Part shown: piece after piece, positions 17,135 to 25,658 of the stretch | Numbering within the stretch: the first letter of the stretch is position 1 | How the letters are laid out: the number at the start of each line of letters is the position of its first letter | Origin: Winogradskya consettensis | GTDB lineage: Bacteria; Actinomycetota; Actinomycetes; Mycobacteriales; Micromonosporaceae | Assembly (NCBI RefSeq): GCF_018332715.1 | Contig: NZ_BOQP01000017.1 | Coordinates: 62,001 to 126,000 of the forward strand | DNA: 64,000 nucleotides | Direction of reading: 5' to 3' | The notes under the pieces: generated by a model | What the model was told of the DNA's origin: nothing | Seen by the model: only the letters and a program-made list of their open reading frames with translations | The model's database searches: none | Made by a program: the position numbers and the translations under genes

Positions 17135-18073
17135 ATGGCGGACAATCACGACGGTGACATCCCGGAACAGCACGATCCGGTGCTGGTCCGCCCGTACATC
17201 ACCACGGAGCCGGGCGGTGCGGCGCCCGCCGGGCACGACAACCGGCAGCACGAGGTCTGGCCGCACGCGGCGATGCTTCCCGAGGACGCCACCGACACGC
17301 TGCCCGCGGTCCCGGCAGCCCCGGCCCCGGACGCCGCCCCGAAGACCTTCGCCCGTCAGCGGCTGGTCGTCCTCTCCGGCGTCGCGGCCATCGCCGTCGT
17401 AGCGGCCGCCGGCTTCTTCCTGTTCACCGGTGACAAGACGGAGAACCCCTCCGACCCGGCGCAGATCGCCGCACCGGTCTTCACGGACGAACCCGGGGCC
17501 ACCGGCTCGCTCGGCGCCGCGACCTCCACCAGCAAGAGCTCCCCCGGCACCTCGGCCAAGGCGAGCCGCAGTGCCCGCGCATCCAACGGCGCCTCGGCCC
17601 CCGCAGGCTTCGACGTCCCGGCCGTACCGCCCGCCGGGCAGTCGTCACAGGGCCAGACCCCGACCTCCGCCGGCACCCCGACGCCCACCCTGGACCCACC
17701 GCCCGCCGCCGACATCACCGGCCCGATCACCGGCAACAGCGGCCGCTGCCTTGCCCTGGGCGGCCTGCTCGGCATCGACAACACCCCGATCCAGACCAAC
17801 GGCTGCAGCGGCGTCAGCTACCAGAGCTTCACCCTCACCCCGGACGGCACGATGCGCGTAGCCGGCCACTGCACCCAGGTCACCGACGACGGCACGGTCC
17901 GCACGGTCGGCTGCGACGACCGCCCGAGCGCCCAGTGGCGCACAGGCCCCGGCGGCACCCTGATCAACCCGGCATCCGGCCTCTGCCTCACCGACCCGGG
18001 CAATTCCGGCGCCACCGTCCGCGCCACCACCTGCACCGGAGCGGCCGACCAGGTCTGGAAGACCGCGGCCTAG
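17135..18073 (+). CDS. membrane-anchored ricin-type beta-trefoil lectin protein
   Basis: Start ATG 17135 is preceded by GAGGGTG. The 312-residue product has an acidic cytoplasmic N-terminus (1-75), a membrane helix (about 82-104, LVVLSGVAAIAVVAAAGFFLF), a Ser/Thr/Pro/Ala-rich stalk (about 105-205) and a C-terminal ricin B/CBM13-like domain of about 110 residues with paired Cys (GRCLALGG, NGCSG, GLCLTDPG, TTCTG) and closing QxW motifs (SAQWRTG, DQVWKT). It probably displays a carbohydrate-binding domain outside the cell. The stop TAG (18071-18073) is part of the duplicated target of the adjacent insertion sequence, so the protein was not altered by it. Confidence 0.85.
   Translation: MADNHDGDIPEQHDPVLVRPYITTEPGGAAPAGHDNRQHEVWPHAAMLPEDATDTLPAVPAAPAPDAAPKTFARQRLVVLSGVAAIAVVAAAGFFLFTGDKTENPSDPAQIAAPVFTDEPGATGSLGAATSTSKSSPGTSAKASRSARASNGASAPAGFDVPAVPPAGQSSQGQTPTSAGTPTPTLDPPPAADITGPITGNSGRCLALGGLLGIDNTPIQTNGCSGVSYQSFTLTPDGTMRVAGHCTQVTDDGTVRTVGCDDRPSAQWRTGPGGTLINPASGLCLTDPGNSGATVRATTCTGAADQVWKTAA
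18070..18073. repeat. left target-site duplication CTAG
   Basis: CTAG at 18070-18073 is repeated at 19451-19454, flanking the inverted repeats. A 4-bp YTAR duplication is characteristic of the IS701 family. Confidence 0.85.
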
Positions 18074-19450
18074 TACTGCAACCCGGTGTTGCGACTTGAG
18101 TAGCGGTCGCTCGTTGACTGGTCATGCTGGGTGGGCAGGTTCTCGCGGAGTGGCAGGCGGGTCTGGATGACTTGTTTGCGCTGGTGGCGAGCCGTTTTTA
18201 TCGGGTGGAGCCGCGCCGGTTGGCGTTCGCCTATATACGCGGGTTGCTGGCTCCGTTGGAACGGCGTAACGGCTGGACAATCGCTGAACACGCGGGCCGG
18301 CGGTCACCGAACGCGGTGCAGGAGATGCTCTACAGCCCGTGCTGGAAACCGGATCTGGTCCGTGATGACGTGCGGGACTACCTGGTCAAACACCTCGGTA
18401 GCGCCGACGGGGTACTGATCGCCGACGACACCGGGTTCGTCAAGAAAGGCGTCCGGTCGGCGGGGGTGCAACGGCAGTACTCGGGCACGGCGGGCAAGGT
18501 CGAGAACTGCCAGATCGGTACGTTCCTGGCCTACGCGACGCCGAAGGGCCGGGCGTTGATCGACCGGGAGTTGTATCTACCGAAGTCCTGAACCGACGAC
18601 CAGCAGCGGTGCGAACGGGCGGCGGTGCCCGACGACGTCGGGTTCGTGACCAAACCGCAGCAGGCCCGCACAATGATCGAGCGGGCCGTAGCAGCTCAGG
18701 TGCCGTTCGCCTGGTTCACCGCCGACGAGGCGTTCGGGCAGAACCCCGGCCTGCGGGACTGGCTGCACGAGCAGGACATCCCCTATGTGATGGCGACCCG
18801 CAACGACGACGAGGTCCCGGCCGGGCTGCACACCGACCGGCCGGTCAAGGACATGATCGCCGATATCCGGGCTGGGGCGTGGCAGCGGTTGTCCTGCGGC
18901 GACGGCCCCCCACGGCCCCCGGGTCTACGACTGGGCCTGGACGCCGATCCGGGCCCCGTTCGCCCATGACCGGCGCGGCTGGGTCCTGGCCCGCCGCTCG
19001 ATCAGCACTGGTGAGATCGCCTACTACCGGTGTGTCGGCCGACGCGGGACCCGGCTACGGGATCTGGTCCGGGTCGCCGGCGCCCGCTGGGCGATCGAGG
19101 AGTCGTTCCAGACCGCGAAGAACGAGGTCGGTCTGGACCAGTACCAGGTCCGCCGTTACGACGCCTGGTACGCGCATATCACCCTGGCCATGGCCGCCGC
19201 AGCGTTCCTGGCCGTGACCCGCGCCGCTGAGGCCGTAAAGGGGGTACCAGCGCAGACGGCGGTGAACTGATCCCGTTGACCAGCAACGAAATCCGCCGCC
19301 TGTTCGCCAGATTCGTTCTGGCTGTCGTCCACACCGCCGCACACGTCTGGCACTGGTCCCGATATCGCCGCCGACGCCAGCAACAAGCTCGAGCCTGTCA
19401 CTACCGCAAACGACTCGAACCACCGTAAGCAACGACATCGGGTTGCAGTA
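18074..19450 (+). mobile_element. IS701-family insertion sequence (decayed), 1377 bp
   Basis: Terminal inverted repeats start TACTGCAACCCG on both sides: left 18074-18091, right the complement of 19433-19450, 16 of the first 18 bases matching. They are flanked by CTAG duplications. Inside is one transposase reading frame broken by three lesions, so the copy cannot move by itself unless an intact relative supplies the enzyme. The near-perfect ends and duplication suggest a fairly recent insertion. Confidence 0.9.
18124..19428 (+). pseudogene. IS701-family DDE transposase, interrupted by one stop and two frameshifts
   Basis: Read across the lesions, this is a transposase of about 434 residues. 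The DDE residues remain: first Asp in LIADDTGFVKKG, second in FTADEAFGQNPG, Glu in WAIEESFQTAKNEVG. Lesion 1 is TGA at 18589-18591 where the family has Trp (YLPKS-W-TDD). Lesion 2 is one extra C in the run at 18906-18911, shifting the frame before VYDWAWTPI. Lesion 3 is one G too few in the run at 19240-19244, restoring the first frame, which then runs through LIPLTSNEIRRLF to TAA at 19426. No single frame gives a functional enzyme. Confidence 0.9.
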
Positions 19451-19454
19451 CTAG
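19451..19454. repeat. right target-site duplication CTAG
   Basis: Second copy of the duplicated target, immediately outside the right inverted repeat. Joining the sequence before 18074 to that after 19454 restores the pre-insertion locus. Confidence 0.85.
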
Positions 19455-19636
19455 GCGTGTCCCATGGCCCGTGACCAGGGCGGCAGCAAGACTGCTCACT
19501 CGAGATCAACGGCCGGTCGAGCGCCGTCGAGATTTAGAACAAGGTCGGTAGCTCTGCTGGATGTGTAACTTCGCGTGCACTCGATCGTGCGTTGCAAACG
19601 ATGTGGCGTTCGAAGTTCGTGGTGTCCCGCGCCGAC

Positions 19637-20179
19637 CTACAAATAGCGGCGCTGGTGCTGCCAGGTCGGGATGCCTTCGTCGTTGAGTTCGGCCAACAGC
19701 CAAATCGCTCCGCATTGTCTCTTCAGGGCCAACTCGGAGGCTGAGATGGGAAGCACTTGATGAAAATGAACGTGCGAACCGTCCGGCAGCGGCAACGGCT
19801 CCACGAGCCAATCAGTCTGCGGCACCAACAAGAACGTCGACGTGGCGGCACCGGGCCACAACGGATCGCCGAGCGTGACCGTGTCTCCTGCTGAAGCCGC
19901 GCCGCCCTGGAGGGGATAGCTGCCCAGCAGCGAAAGCGACGACACGATGTCGTCGAACTCGGGCATCAAGCCGACGAAGAATTCAACCCGCACGCCACCC
20001 GTCGACGCTACTACGGCGCTGGCACCGTTGGTGGCATACAGTGCGACACCCTCGCCGGTGGACTCAGCCGGCCACTTGTAGACCTCCATCGGAGCGCCCA
20101 GGATGTCGAATCGCGCGACCCGGCCTGGCGTTTGCCACATCAACTCGTAGTGCTCCCGCACCCGAGCGTCGACCTGCAT
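19637..20179 (-). CDS. suppressor-of-fused (SUFU) domain protein
   Basis: A 180-residue protein starting at ATG 20179 with GAGGAGC upstream; an in-frame start at 20218 has no ribosome site. The sequence resembles bacterial SUFU-like proteins: an N-terminal helix EHYELMWQTPGRVARFDI, a central ALYATNGASAVV strand region where family members have their T/SxG motif, and a C-terminal HFHQVLPISASELALKRQCG block. Bacterial SUFU domains occur in polymorphic-toxin loci as immunity proteins and as single proteins; no toxin is next to it here. The gene lies in a more AT-rich patch just after the insertion sequence. Confidence 0.65.
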   Translation of the reverse strand: MQVDARVREHYELMWQTPGRVARFDILGAPMEVYKWPAESTGEGVALYATNGASAVVASTGGVRVEFFVGLMPEFDDIVSSLSLLGSYPLQGGAASAGDTVTLGDPLWPGAATSTFLLVPQTDWLVEPLPLPDGSHVHFHQVLPISASELALKRQCGAIWLLAELNDEGIPTWQHQRRYL

Positions 20180-20293
20180 GAACGCTCCTCGACTGCTTTC
20201 AGCCTCCCGGGAACTCACGGCCCGGGATTGCCTGTTTGCAGCGAAACAATACCAAGATCTGATGCACCCTTCTGCCGCGATCCGCGTGCACCG

Positions 20294-21010
20294 TCAGGAC
20301 TGCGGGACCTGATCATCGTGGGGCCTGGGGTACCCGAGTAGGGCCATCGCCGCCTGGTTGTCGATCCGCGACCAGAAGAGCTGGTGCAACTCGGTGCGCA
20401 TTTCGTTCTGATAGCTGCCGGTACGACCTCGGCGGAAGAACAGGTCGTCGTGCCCTCGTAGCTCGTCCAGAGACGGAACAGCAGCCTCCGCCCGCAGACC
20501 AAGCGCGGGGGCCACCGTGGCGATGATCGGAGCTACCGTCGCATGCGGGTCACGGATCAGGTCCTCGTACCGCAGGACGACACGGTGCGGCACCGACGGC
20601 CGCAGCCAGCTGAGAACGCTGGTTCCCCAACTGCCGGTCCCGCCCGCACTCACTCGCAGGATCTTTGACCGTAGTTCGTCCTCATAGGTGTTCGGGTCTT
20701 CCTCGCTCGCTTGGCGAGCCCACGAGACCAGGGCATCGCGGCCGTCTCGCACCAGGCATATCGCACGATCTTCCTCGTCGACCTCGACCTCCCGCTGCCG
20801 GTGGGTTTTGACGAAGTGCGGCTCGTCTGCGGCACGCATCTCGGGAAGGCTTCCCGGGCGATCAGTGAACCCGATCAGATCCATTCCGAGACGCTCAGCA
20901 ACACCGTCGACGTCATAGACAGTCGAGGTTCTGACGCCATACAGCCGGTGAAGAACGATCCGCAGAAAGGTGTTGCCAGAACGAGGAAACGACGCCACCC
21001 ACACAATCAT
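20294..21010 (-). CDS. sulfotransferase domain protein
   Basis: A 238-residue protein beginning MIVWVASFPRSGNTFLRIVL, whose SFPRSGNT is the 5'-phosphosulfate-binding loop of PAPS-dependent sulfotransferases. The 3'-phosphate loop is LVRDGRDALVSWARQ. Further matches are HFVKTHRQ (substrate His/Lys region), VVLRYEDLIRDPHAT and the C-terminal FFRRGRTGSYQNEM, equivalent to the family RKGxxGdW motif. It would transfer sulfate from PAPS to a hydroxyl group; the acceptor is unknown. It stands alone, with a more AT-rich composition than the core genes around it. Confidence 0.88.
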   Translation of the reverse strand: MIVWVASFPRSGNTFLRIVLHRLYGVRTSTVYDVDGVAERLGMDLIGFTDRPGSLPEMRAADEPHFVKTHRQREVEVDEEDRAICLVRDGRDALVSWARQASEEDPNTYEDELRSKILRVSAGGTGSWGTSVLSWLRPSVPHRVVLRYEDLIRDPHATVAPIIATVAPALGLRAEAAVPSLDELRGHDDLFFRRGRTGSYQNEMRTELHQLFWSRIDNQAAMALLGYPRPHDDQVPQS

Positions 21011-21327
21011 CTGCGAACCGCAGCCAGCAGCAAACCGTATGAGCCAGCCAACGCGTTACCGGCATCCTCATCTGCTGCTGCTGCTGCCGACCGGGCGCGG
21101 CGGCCGGCGGTGAGCCGTCACGCCGTGTGACGCACACCGGGGCGTCCAGACGCACGCACGTGAGGATGACAGCAAGACGGCCAACTAACTCGTGGCGCGA
21201 GGAGCACGAGGATCGCCTCCCGGGATCCATCCGCCACCACTTCATGGCTATCCGAATACTCGCTATCTGCCATTCGAATGTGTGTGATCCCCCTCAACCC
21301 GAAAATGGCACACCCGCCCTTCCGATC

Positions 21328-21717
21328 ATGAAACACCCTGAGAACAATAAAGAAATGAAATACGCTCAGCTGGAGATCTTCACGACCGTTGAACTGGCGT
21401 GGATGCGTGACCCGACACGGCGCCGGAACTACTCTGCGGCAACTGAAGAGTTCCGGCGCGAGCATAAGGTTCGGCGGGCCTTCGGGAAAGCTCTCGGCCA
21501 CACCACCCGGCTACGGCGCGACTGTCCCGAAGCCCGGACACCGGACGGCAAGCTGATGTGGATCGAGGCCGCACGAGCATTGTTCCGCGAGGCGAACTCC
21601 CACCGGGCACAGGCCACCGCCGACCATGAACGTGACCGCAGACGCGCCGCCGGTGACCTGTTCGACTGGAGCCGGTTCACCAACCGCTGGCTGGTGAAGT
21701 ACGCCGCCGCCTACTAA
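21328..21717 (+). CDS. conserved-looking hypothetical protein, 129 aa
   Basis: I take ATG 21328 (MKHPENNKEMKYAQ) as start; ATG 21355 is possible and the frame back to 21127 looks non-coding. The protein is basic and mostly helical: EIFTTVELAWMRDPTRRRNY, then EFRREHKVRRAFGKALGHT, a charged middle and an aromatic C-terminus (WSRFTNRWLVKYAAAY). The second half has the codon bias of real genes. No family is recognised and there is no membrane segment. The region before the start is AT-rich. It could be a small nucleic-acid-binding or accessory protein, but nothing shows it. Confidence 0.5.
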   Translation: MKHPENNKEMKYAQLEIFTTVELAWMRDPTRRRNYSAATEEFRREHKVRRAFGKALGHTTRLRRDCPEARTPDGKLMWIEAARALFREANSHRAQATADHERDRRRAAGDLFDWSRFTNRWLVKYAAAY

Positions 21718-22358
21718 CCCACGAACCCCGAACTCTCCATCACACCCAGGGCCTGACACGACATTTAACACGCGCACGTGACAGCACTCCGCCCAAGTCC
21801 ACGACCGGTGGCGAGTCCGACGGAAATGGACACGACATGGGCGACGTGGTGACTCTACGCATACACGCCGGACGCAGGCAGGCATTCCTGCGTAACGGAG
21901 GGAATCCTGCGCGTCTTCTTCGCGAGGCCCGCCCATGCCATACTTCGCCTCGGCAATGGCAGCAACCCTGCCGCAATCGAGCAACAAACCGATCTTCGAC
22001 CACTATTCCGGCAGCATGCTCTCATGCCGCGGATAGCGTGCAGTTGCGGATGTCACGGATACCTTGTGCCGTCACGCGAGCCGCACGTCTTGTTCAACCT
22101 CCAACTGCACGAGGTTCGCTGCCGAGCACGAGTTCCAGCCATTCGATGTCCGGTCTCGCAGCGTCCAGGAGACCTCGTCACCTACCGCAAACTCCTCATG
22201 GTCCGCAGTCGGTATGCAAAGTGCCGACACTGACAGTGTCGACAGGGCACACGCGTGGCGGAGGTCGTGGGAGGAGATCAAGCCGTGGAGGAGGTGACCC
22301 AGCTGGTTGCTTGCTCCGGCCGGGTCACCCATCCAGGAACTACCTCAGCTGCCCGCGG
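21718..22358. other. intergenic stretch with possible gene debris
   Basis: 640 bp without a convincing complete gene. It is more AT-rich than the surroundings, has no clear ribosome sites, and holds on the minus strand the DUF6578-like fragment described separately. An inverted repeat GGTGACCC (22293-22300) / GGGTCACC (22322-22329) may end transcription coming from the plus side. Confidence 0.5.
22072..22332 (-). pseudogene. possible DUF6578-like N-terminal remnant
   Basis: Within this frame the segment EEFAVGDEVSWTLRDRTSNG continuing to AANLVQLEVEQDVRL resembles the N-terminal part of small actinobacterial DUF6578 proteins (a WQMxCCGxPFxVGDEVxW motif, then a helix). The Cys pair and the rest of the domain are missing and no good start is present, so if the match is real this is a truncated relic. 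The match is from memory of the family and rests on a short motif. Confidence 0.3.
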
Positions 22359-23402
22359 TCAGGCGAGGGTCGCGATGTCGATTACGAAGCGGTAGCGGAC
22401 GTCGGACTTGAGGACCCGCTCGTACGCGTCGTTGATCTCGGTTGCGGCGATCAGCTCGGTCTCCGGGGAGATGCCGTGCTCGGCGCAGAAGTCGAGCATC
22501 TCCTGCGTCTCGCGGATGCCGCCGATGGACGAGCCGGCGAACGAGCGCCGGTTGTTCATCAGGGTGAAGGCCTGGACCGGCAGCGGCTCGGGCGGGGCGC
22601 CGACGTTGACGAGGGTGCCGTCGAGGGTGAGCAGCGAGAGGTAGGCGCCGATGTCGACCTTCGCGCTGACCGTGTTGATGATCAGGTCGAACGAGTTGGC
22701 GAGCTTCTCGAACGTGGCCTCGTCGCTCGTCGCGTAGTAGTGGGCGGCGCCGAGCTTGCGGCCGTCCTCCTGCTTCGACAGGGTCTGCGAGAGCACGGTT
22801 ACCTCGGCGCCCATCGCGTGGGCGATCTTCACGGCCATGTGCCCGAGACCGCCGAGCCCGACAACGGCGACGTTGCTGCCGGGGCCCGCTTTCCAGTGGT
22901 GCAGCGGGGAGTAGGTGGTGATGCCGGCGCAGAGCAGCGGCGCGGCTTTCTCGAACGGCAGGCTCTCCGGCACGCGCAGTACGAAGTCCTCGTCGACGAC
23001 CACGTGCGTCGAGTAGCCGCCCTGGGTGACGGTGCCGTCCCGGTCGACCGCGGCGTAGGTGCCGGTGTTGCCGGCCAGGCAGTACTGCTCCTCACCGGCG
23101 AGGCAGTTCGCACACTCGCGGCACGAGTTCACCATGCAGCCCACGCCGGCCCTATCGCCCACCGCGTGCTTCGTGACCTCGGAGCCGACCTCCGTGACGA
23201 TCCCGACGATCTCATGACCCACAGTCAGCGGGTACGCCACCGGGCCCCACTCGCCGCGCACGGTGTGGATGTCCGAGTGGCAGATCCCGGCGTACCGGAT
23301 CTCGATGAGTACGTCCTTCGCCCCGACATCCCGGCGCTCGATCGTGGTACGGACGAGCGGCTCGGTCGCGGACGGGGCGGCATATGCGTTGACAGTCTTC
23401 AT
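22359..23402 (-). CDS. zinc-dependent NAD(P)-linked alcohol dehydrogenase (YahK/CAD type)
   Basis: A 347-residue medium-chain dehydrogenase from ATG 23402 (MKTVNAYAAPSATEP). Catalytic zinc ligands: Cys in RYAGICHSDIHTVRGEWG, His-Glu in VGHEIVGIV, and a later Cys in APLLCAGITTYSPL. Structural zinc: the four Cys of GCMVNSCRECANCLAGEEQYC. The Rossmann loop is VVGLGGLGHMAVKIA, which with the following residues fits the NADP-preferring cinnamyl/YahK-like group that reduces aldehydes. It probably detoxifies or interconverts aldehydes and alcohols. It is followed on the same strand after 84 bp by no gene of the same unit; upstream lies a TetR gene. Confidence 0.92.
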   Translation of the reverse strand: MKTVNAYAAPSATEPLVRTTIERRDVGAKDVLIEIRYAGICHSDIHTVRGEWGPVAYPLTVGHEIVGIVTEVGSEVTKHAVGDRAGVGCMVNSCRECANCLAGEEQYCLAGNTGTYAAVDRDGTVTQGGYSTHVVVDEDFVLRVPESLPFEKAAPLLCAGITTYSPLHHWKAGPGSNVAVVGLGGLGHMAVKIAHAMGAEVTVLSQTLSKQEDGRKLGAAHYYATSDEATFEKLANSFDLIINTVSAKVDIGAYLSLLTLDGTLVNVGAPPEPLPVQAFTLMNNRRSFAGSSIGGIRETQEMLDFCAEHGISPETELIAATEINDAYERVLKSDVRYRFVIDIATLA

Positions 23403-23486
23403 GATTCCCCTAGTCAACACCCTGTCGGGAAAGTTCGCTCTCGAAGCGCGCGAGGGTGTCGACGCAAGGAGGAGCACTTCCCGCGC

Positions 23487-24041
23487 TCATGCGGTGAGGA
23501 ATTCCTTGTGGGCCTCGTCGATCAGGTCGGACAGGGGTCGCTGGTTGCCGGGCTGGTTCCAGCGGTTGCGGGCGACGAAGAACATCGCGACCGCCGCCCA
23601 TCCGGACACGGTGGCGCCAGCTTCGGAGGTGCCGCGGTCGCGGAGGGCCGCGGCGATGGTGTCCGCCAGGGTGGCGCGTTTGACCATCTCGCGTTCCTGC
23701 AGCTCAGGGCTTGCGGCGATGACGGCGCCCAGCTGGATCGCGCCTTCGCGATACTGCTCGTAGAGTGTGTCGGAGGCGAGCATGAGCCCGGCCACCGCGG
23801 CGTGCAGCGGGTCGGTGCCGGGCGGCTGGGCCCGGATCTCGGTGGCGATCAGGTCATCGGAGGCCAGCTGGCCCGCGAAGACCACCTCGCGCTTGTCGGC
23901 GAAGTGATGGAAGAAGGTCCGCCGGTTGAGGCCGGCCCGCTCGGCGATCTGCGCGACCGTCGTCTTCTCGAAGCCCTGCTCGACGAAGAGGCTCAGCGCC
24001 GCGTCACGCAGCCGCCCGTACGCGTCAGGCTCCCATCTCAC
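23487..24041 (-). CDS. TetR/AcrR family transcriptional regulator of the divergent SDR
   Basis: The DNA-binding domain reads GRLRDAALSLFVEQGFEKTT with helix-turn-helix TVAQIAERAGLNRRTFFHHF. GTG 24041 (VRWEPDAYG) is the preferred start, because the ATG at 24068 lies inside the perfect inverted repeat of the operator. The C-terminal part is a typical all-helical ligand domain (AVAGLMLASDTLYEQYREGA). It is divergent from the SDR gene at 24131 and likely represses it and itself. It might also act on the alcohol dehydrogenase 84 bp downstream on the same strand. Confidence 0.9.
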   Translation of the reverse strand: MRWEPDAYGRLRDAALSLFVEQGFEKTTVAQIAERAGLNRRTFFHHFADKREVVFAGQLASDDLIATEIRAQPPGTDPLHAAVAGLMLASDTLYEQYREGAIQLGAVIAASPELQEREMVKRATLADTIAAALRDRGTSEAGATVSGWAAVAMFFVARNRWNQPGNQRPLSDLIDEAHKEFLTA

Positions 24042-24060
24042 CACGGCCGCAAGCCTACCC

Positions 24061-24111
24061 GATTGCACTCAGTGGCATCGTGGGCGTACGGTGATGCCAC
24101 TGAGTGCAATC
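24061..24111. promoter_or_regulatory. 51-bp perfect inverted repeat, double TetR operator
   Basis: Arms 24061-24079 and 24093-24111 are perfect 19-bp complements around a 13-nt spacer. Each arm holds its own small palindrome, CACTCAGTG (24066-24074) and CACTGAGTG (24098-24106), with centres 32 bp apart, about three helical turns. Two repressor dimers could therefore bind on the same face. It lies between the TetR and SDR starts. Confidence 0.8.
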
Positions 24112-24130
24112 AACGACACGGAGGTTTGAC

Positions 24131-25021
24131 ATGCGGGTATTCGTCACCGGGGCGTCCGGGCACATCGGCTCGGCGGTCGTGATCGAGCTGCTCGGCGCCG
24201 GGCATCAGGTAGTCGGGCTGGCACGTTCCGACAGCGCCGCCGCCGCGATCACGGCAGCCGGCGCGGAGGTGCAGCGTGGTGACCTGCGGGATCTCGACGT
24301 GTTGCGCACGGCCGCGGCAGCATCGGACGGGGTCATCCACCTGGCGTTCGAGCAGCTCACCGCGGACATGGCCGAGAGCCTCGGCACCGACCTGCGGGCG
24401 ATCGGGGCGATCGGGGCGGTGCTGGCGGGGTCGGGGAAGCCGTTCGTGGGCACCAACGCGTCGATGACGCTGTCGTTCCTCGGCGGGATCAACGATCGGC
24501 CGGCCACCGAGCAGGACGTCATGCCGGGTGGGCCGCGCGCCGACGCGGAGAACACCGTGATCGCGCTCGCGGAGAACGGTGTGCGCTCGTCGGTGGTGCG
24601 GGTACCGCCGCTCGTGCACAGCGAGCATGACCGCAGCGGCCTGTTCCCCATGCTCGTCGGGATCGCCCGCTCGCGGGGTGTCGCCGGATACATCGGCGAC
24701 GGCTCCAACCGCTGGCCGGCCGTGCACACGCTCGACATCGCGCGGCTCTACCGGCTGGCAATCGAGGGCGCTCCGGCCGGATCGCGGCTCCACGCCGTCG
24801 CCGAGGACGGCCTGACGTTCCGGGAGCTCGCCGACGTCATCGCCGGGAAGCTCGGCGTCAAGGCCGGGAGTGTCGCGCCCGAGGACTTCGGGCCGCTTGC
24901 GATGTTCGTCGCGCTGGACAACCCGATGTCCAGCGAAGGAACCCGCCGGCTGCTCGGGTGGCAGCCGGCCGGTCCGACCCAGGCCGAGGATCTCGGCCGG
25001 GGCTTCTACTTCACGAGCTGA
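24131..25021 (+). CDS. SDR-family NAD(P)-dependent oxidoreductase / epimerase
   Basis: A 296-residue atypical or extended short-chain dehydrogenase, from ATG 24131 with a strong GGAGG site. The cofactor loop is VFVTGASGHIGSAVV (GxxGxxG), with LARSDSAAAA as the NADP-favouring segment after beta-2, GDLRDLD and the GVIHLAFEQ strand. The usual YxxxK catalytic pair is not evident: the serine-containing GTNASMTLSF is followed by a region without YxxxK, which places it among atypical SDRs of the nucleoside-diphosphate-sugar epimerase type. It is controlled by the divergent TetR and converges on the DsbA-family gene with a 16-bp overlap. Confidence 0.88.
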   Translation: MRVFVTGASGHIGSAVVIELLGAGHQVVGLARSDSAAAAITAAGAEVQRGDLRDLDVLRTAAAASDGVIHLAFEQLTADMAESLGTDLRAIGAIGAVLAGSGKPFVGTNASMTLSFLGGINDRPATEQDVMPGGPRADAENTVIALAENGVRSSVVRVPPLVHSEHDRSGLFPMLVGIARSRGVAGYIGDGSNRWPAVHTLDIARLYRLAIEGAPAGSRLHAVAEDGLTFRELADVIAGKLGVKAGSVAPEDFGPLAMFVALDNPMSSEGTRRLLGWQPAGPTQAEDLGRGFYFTS

Positions 25022-25647
25022 GCGTCGTGGGCGGTGGTCAGGGCCTGCAGGAACAGCTCCGCGGACTGGGCACCCGAGATGCCGTAGGCGCGGTCCAGGA
25101 CGAAGAACGGCACCCCGGACGCACCGTACGCGCGAGCCTGCTGAATGTCCGCGTTGACGTCGGCGGTGTACTCGTCGCTGCCGAGAACCCGCTCCGCCTC
25201 CGTGGCCGGGACGCCGACCTCGTCCGCGAGCCGGACGAGCGTGGGGGTGTCCATGGCCGCGCCCTCGATGAGGTTGGCACGCATGAGGCGCTCGTGGGCC
25301 TCGGCGCCCAGGCCGTGCGACTTCGCCAGGTGCAGCAGGCGGTGCGCGTCGAACGTGTTGAAGCTGATCGCGTTCTCGAAGTCGTAGTGCAGGCCCTCGG
25401 CCTCGGCCAACTGGGCGACCTGCGCCGTCATCGTCTTGACCTGCGCCTTCGAGCCGCCGAACTTCTTCGCCAGCGAGTCGTAGACGGGTTCGCGCTTGTC
25501 CCTGGGCGCCGACGGGTCGAGCTGGAAGCTGCGCCACACGATCTCGACGTCGGCGGCGTGCTCGAACGTGTTCAGCGCCGTCTCCAGGCGCCGCTTCCCG
25601 ATGTAGCACCACGGGCAGACGACGTCGGACCAGATCTCGACCAGCAA
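25006..25647 (-). CDS. DsbA-family oxidoreductase (FrnE/HCCA-isomerase-like)
   Basis: About 213 residues, starting at TTG 25647 (LLVEIWSDVVCPWCYIGKRR) with AGAGGA at proper distance; GTG 25662 would overlap nothing important and is an alternative. The redox motif CPWC sits right at the N-terminus after beta-1, and GASGVPFFVLDRAYGISGAQ carries the cis-Pro loop. There is no signal peptide, so this is a cytoplasmic member like FrnE, which acts in thiol-disulfide exchange or redox protection. It follows a 50-residue Cys-pair peptide gene by 11 bp, in one transcript with it. Confidence 0.88.
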   Translation of the reverse strand: MLVEIWSDVVCPWCYIGKRRLETALNTFEHAADVEIVWRSFQLDPSAPRDKREPVYDSLAKKFGGSKAQVKTMTAQVAQLAEAEGLHYDFENAISFNTFDAHRLLHLAKSHGLGAEAHERLMRANLIEGAAMDTPTLVRLADEVGVPATEAERVLGSDEYTADVNADIQQARAYGASGVPFFVLDRAYGISGAQSAELFLQALTTAHDAQLVK

Positions 25648-25658
25648 GGCAGTTCCTC

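Noticed and set aside
18589..19244. Programmed frameshifting or stop read-through in the transposase
   Set aside because: IS701-family transposases are normally one uninterrupted frame; a stop plus two run-length changes is decay, not recoding.
21072..21086. (CTG)5 trinucleotide repeat
   Set aside because: Only 15 bp and outside any supported gene; common by chance in GC-rich DNA.
21837..24182. 781-codon plus-strand frame
   Set aside because: Mostly antisense to the alcohol dehydrogenase and TetR genes, both of which have clear motifs.
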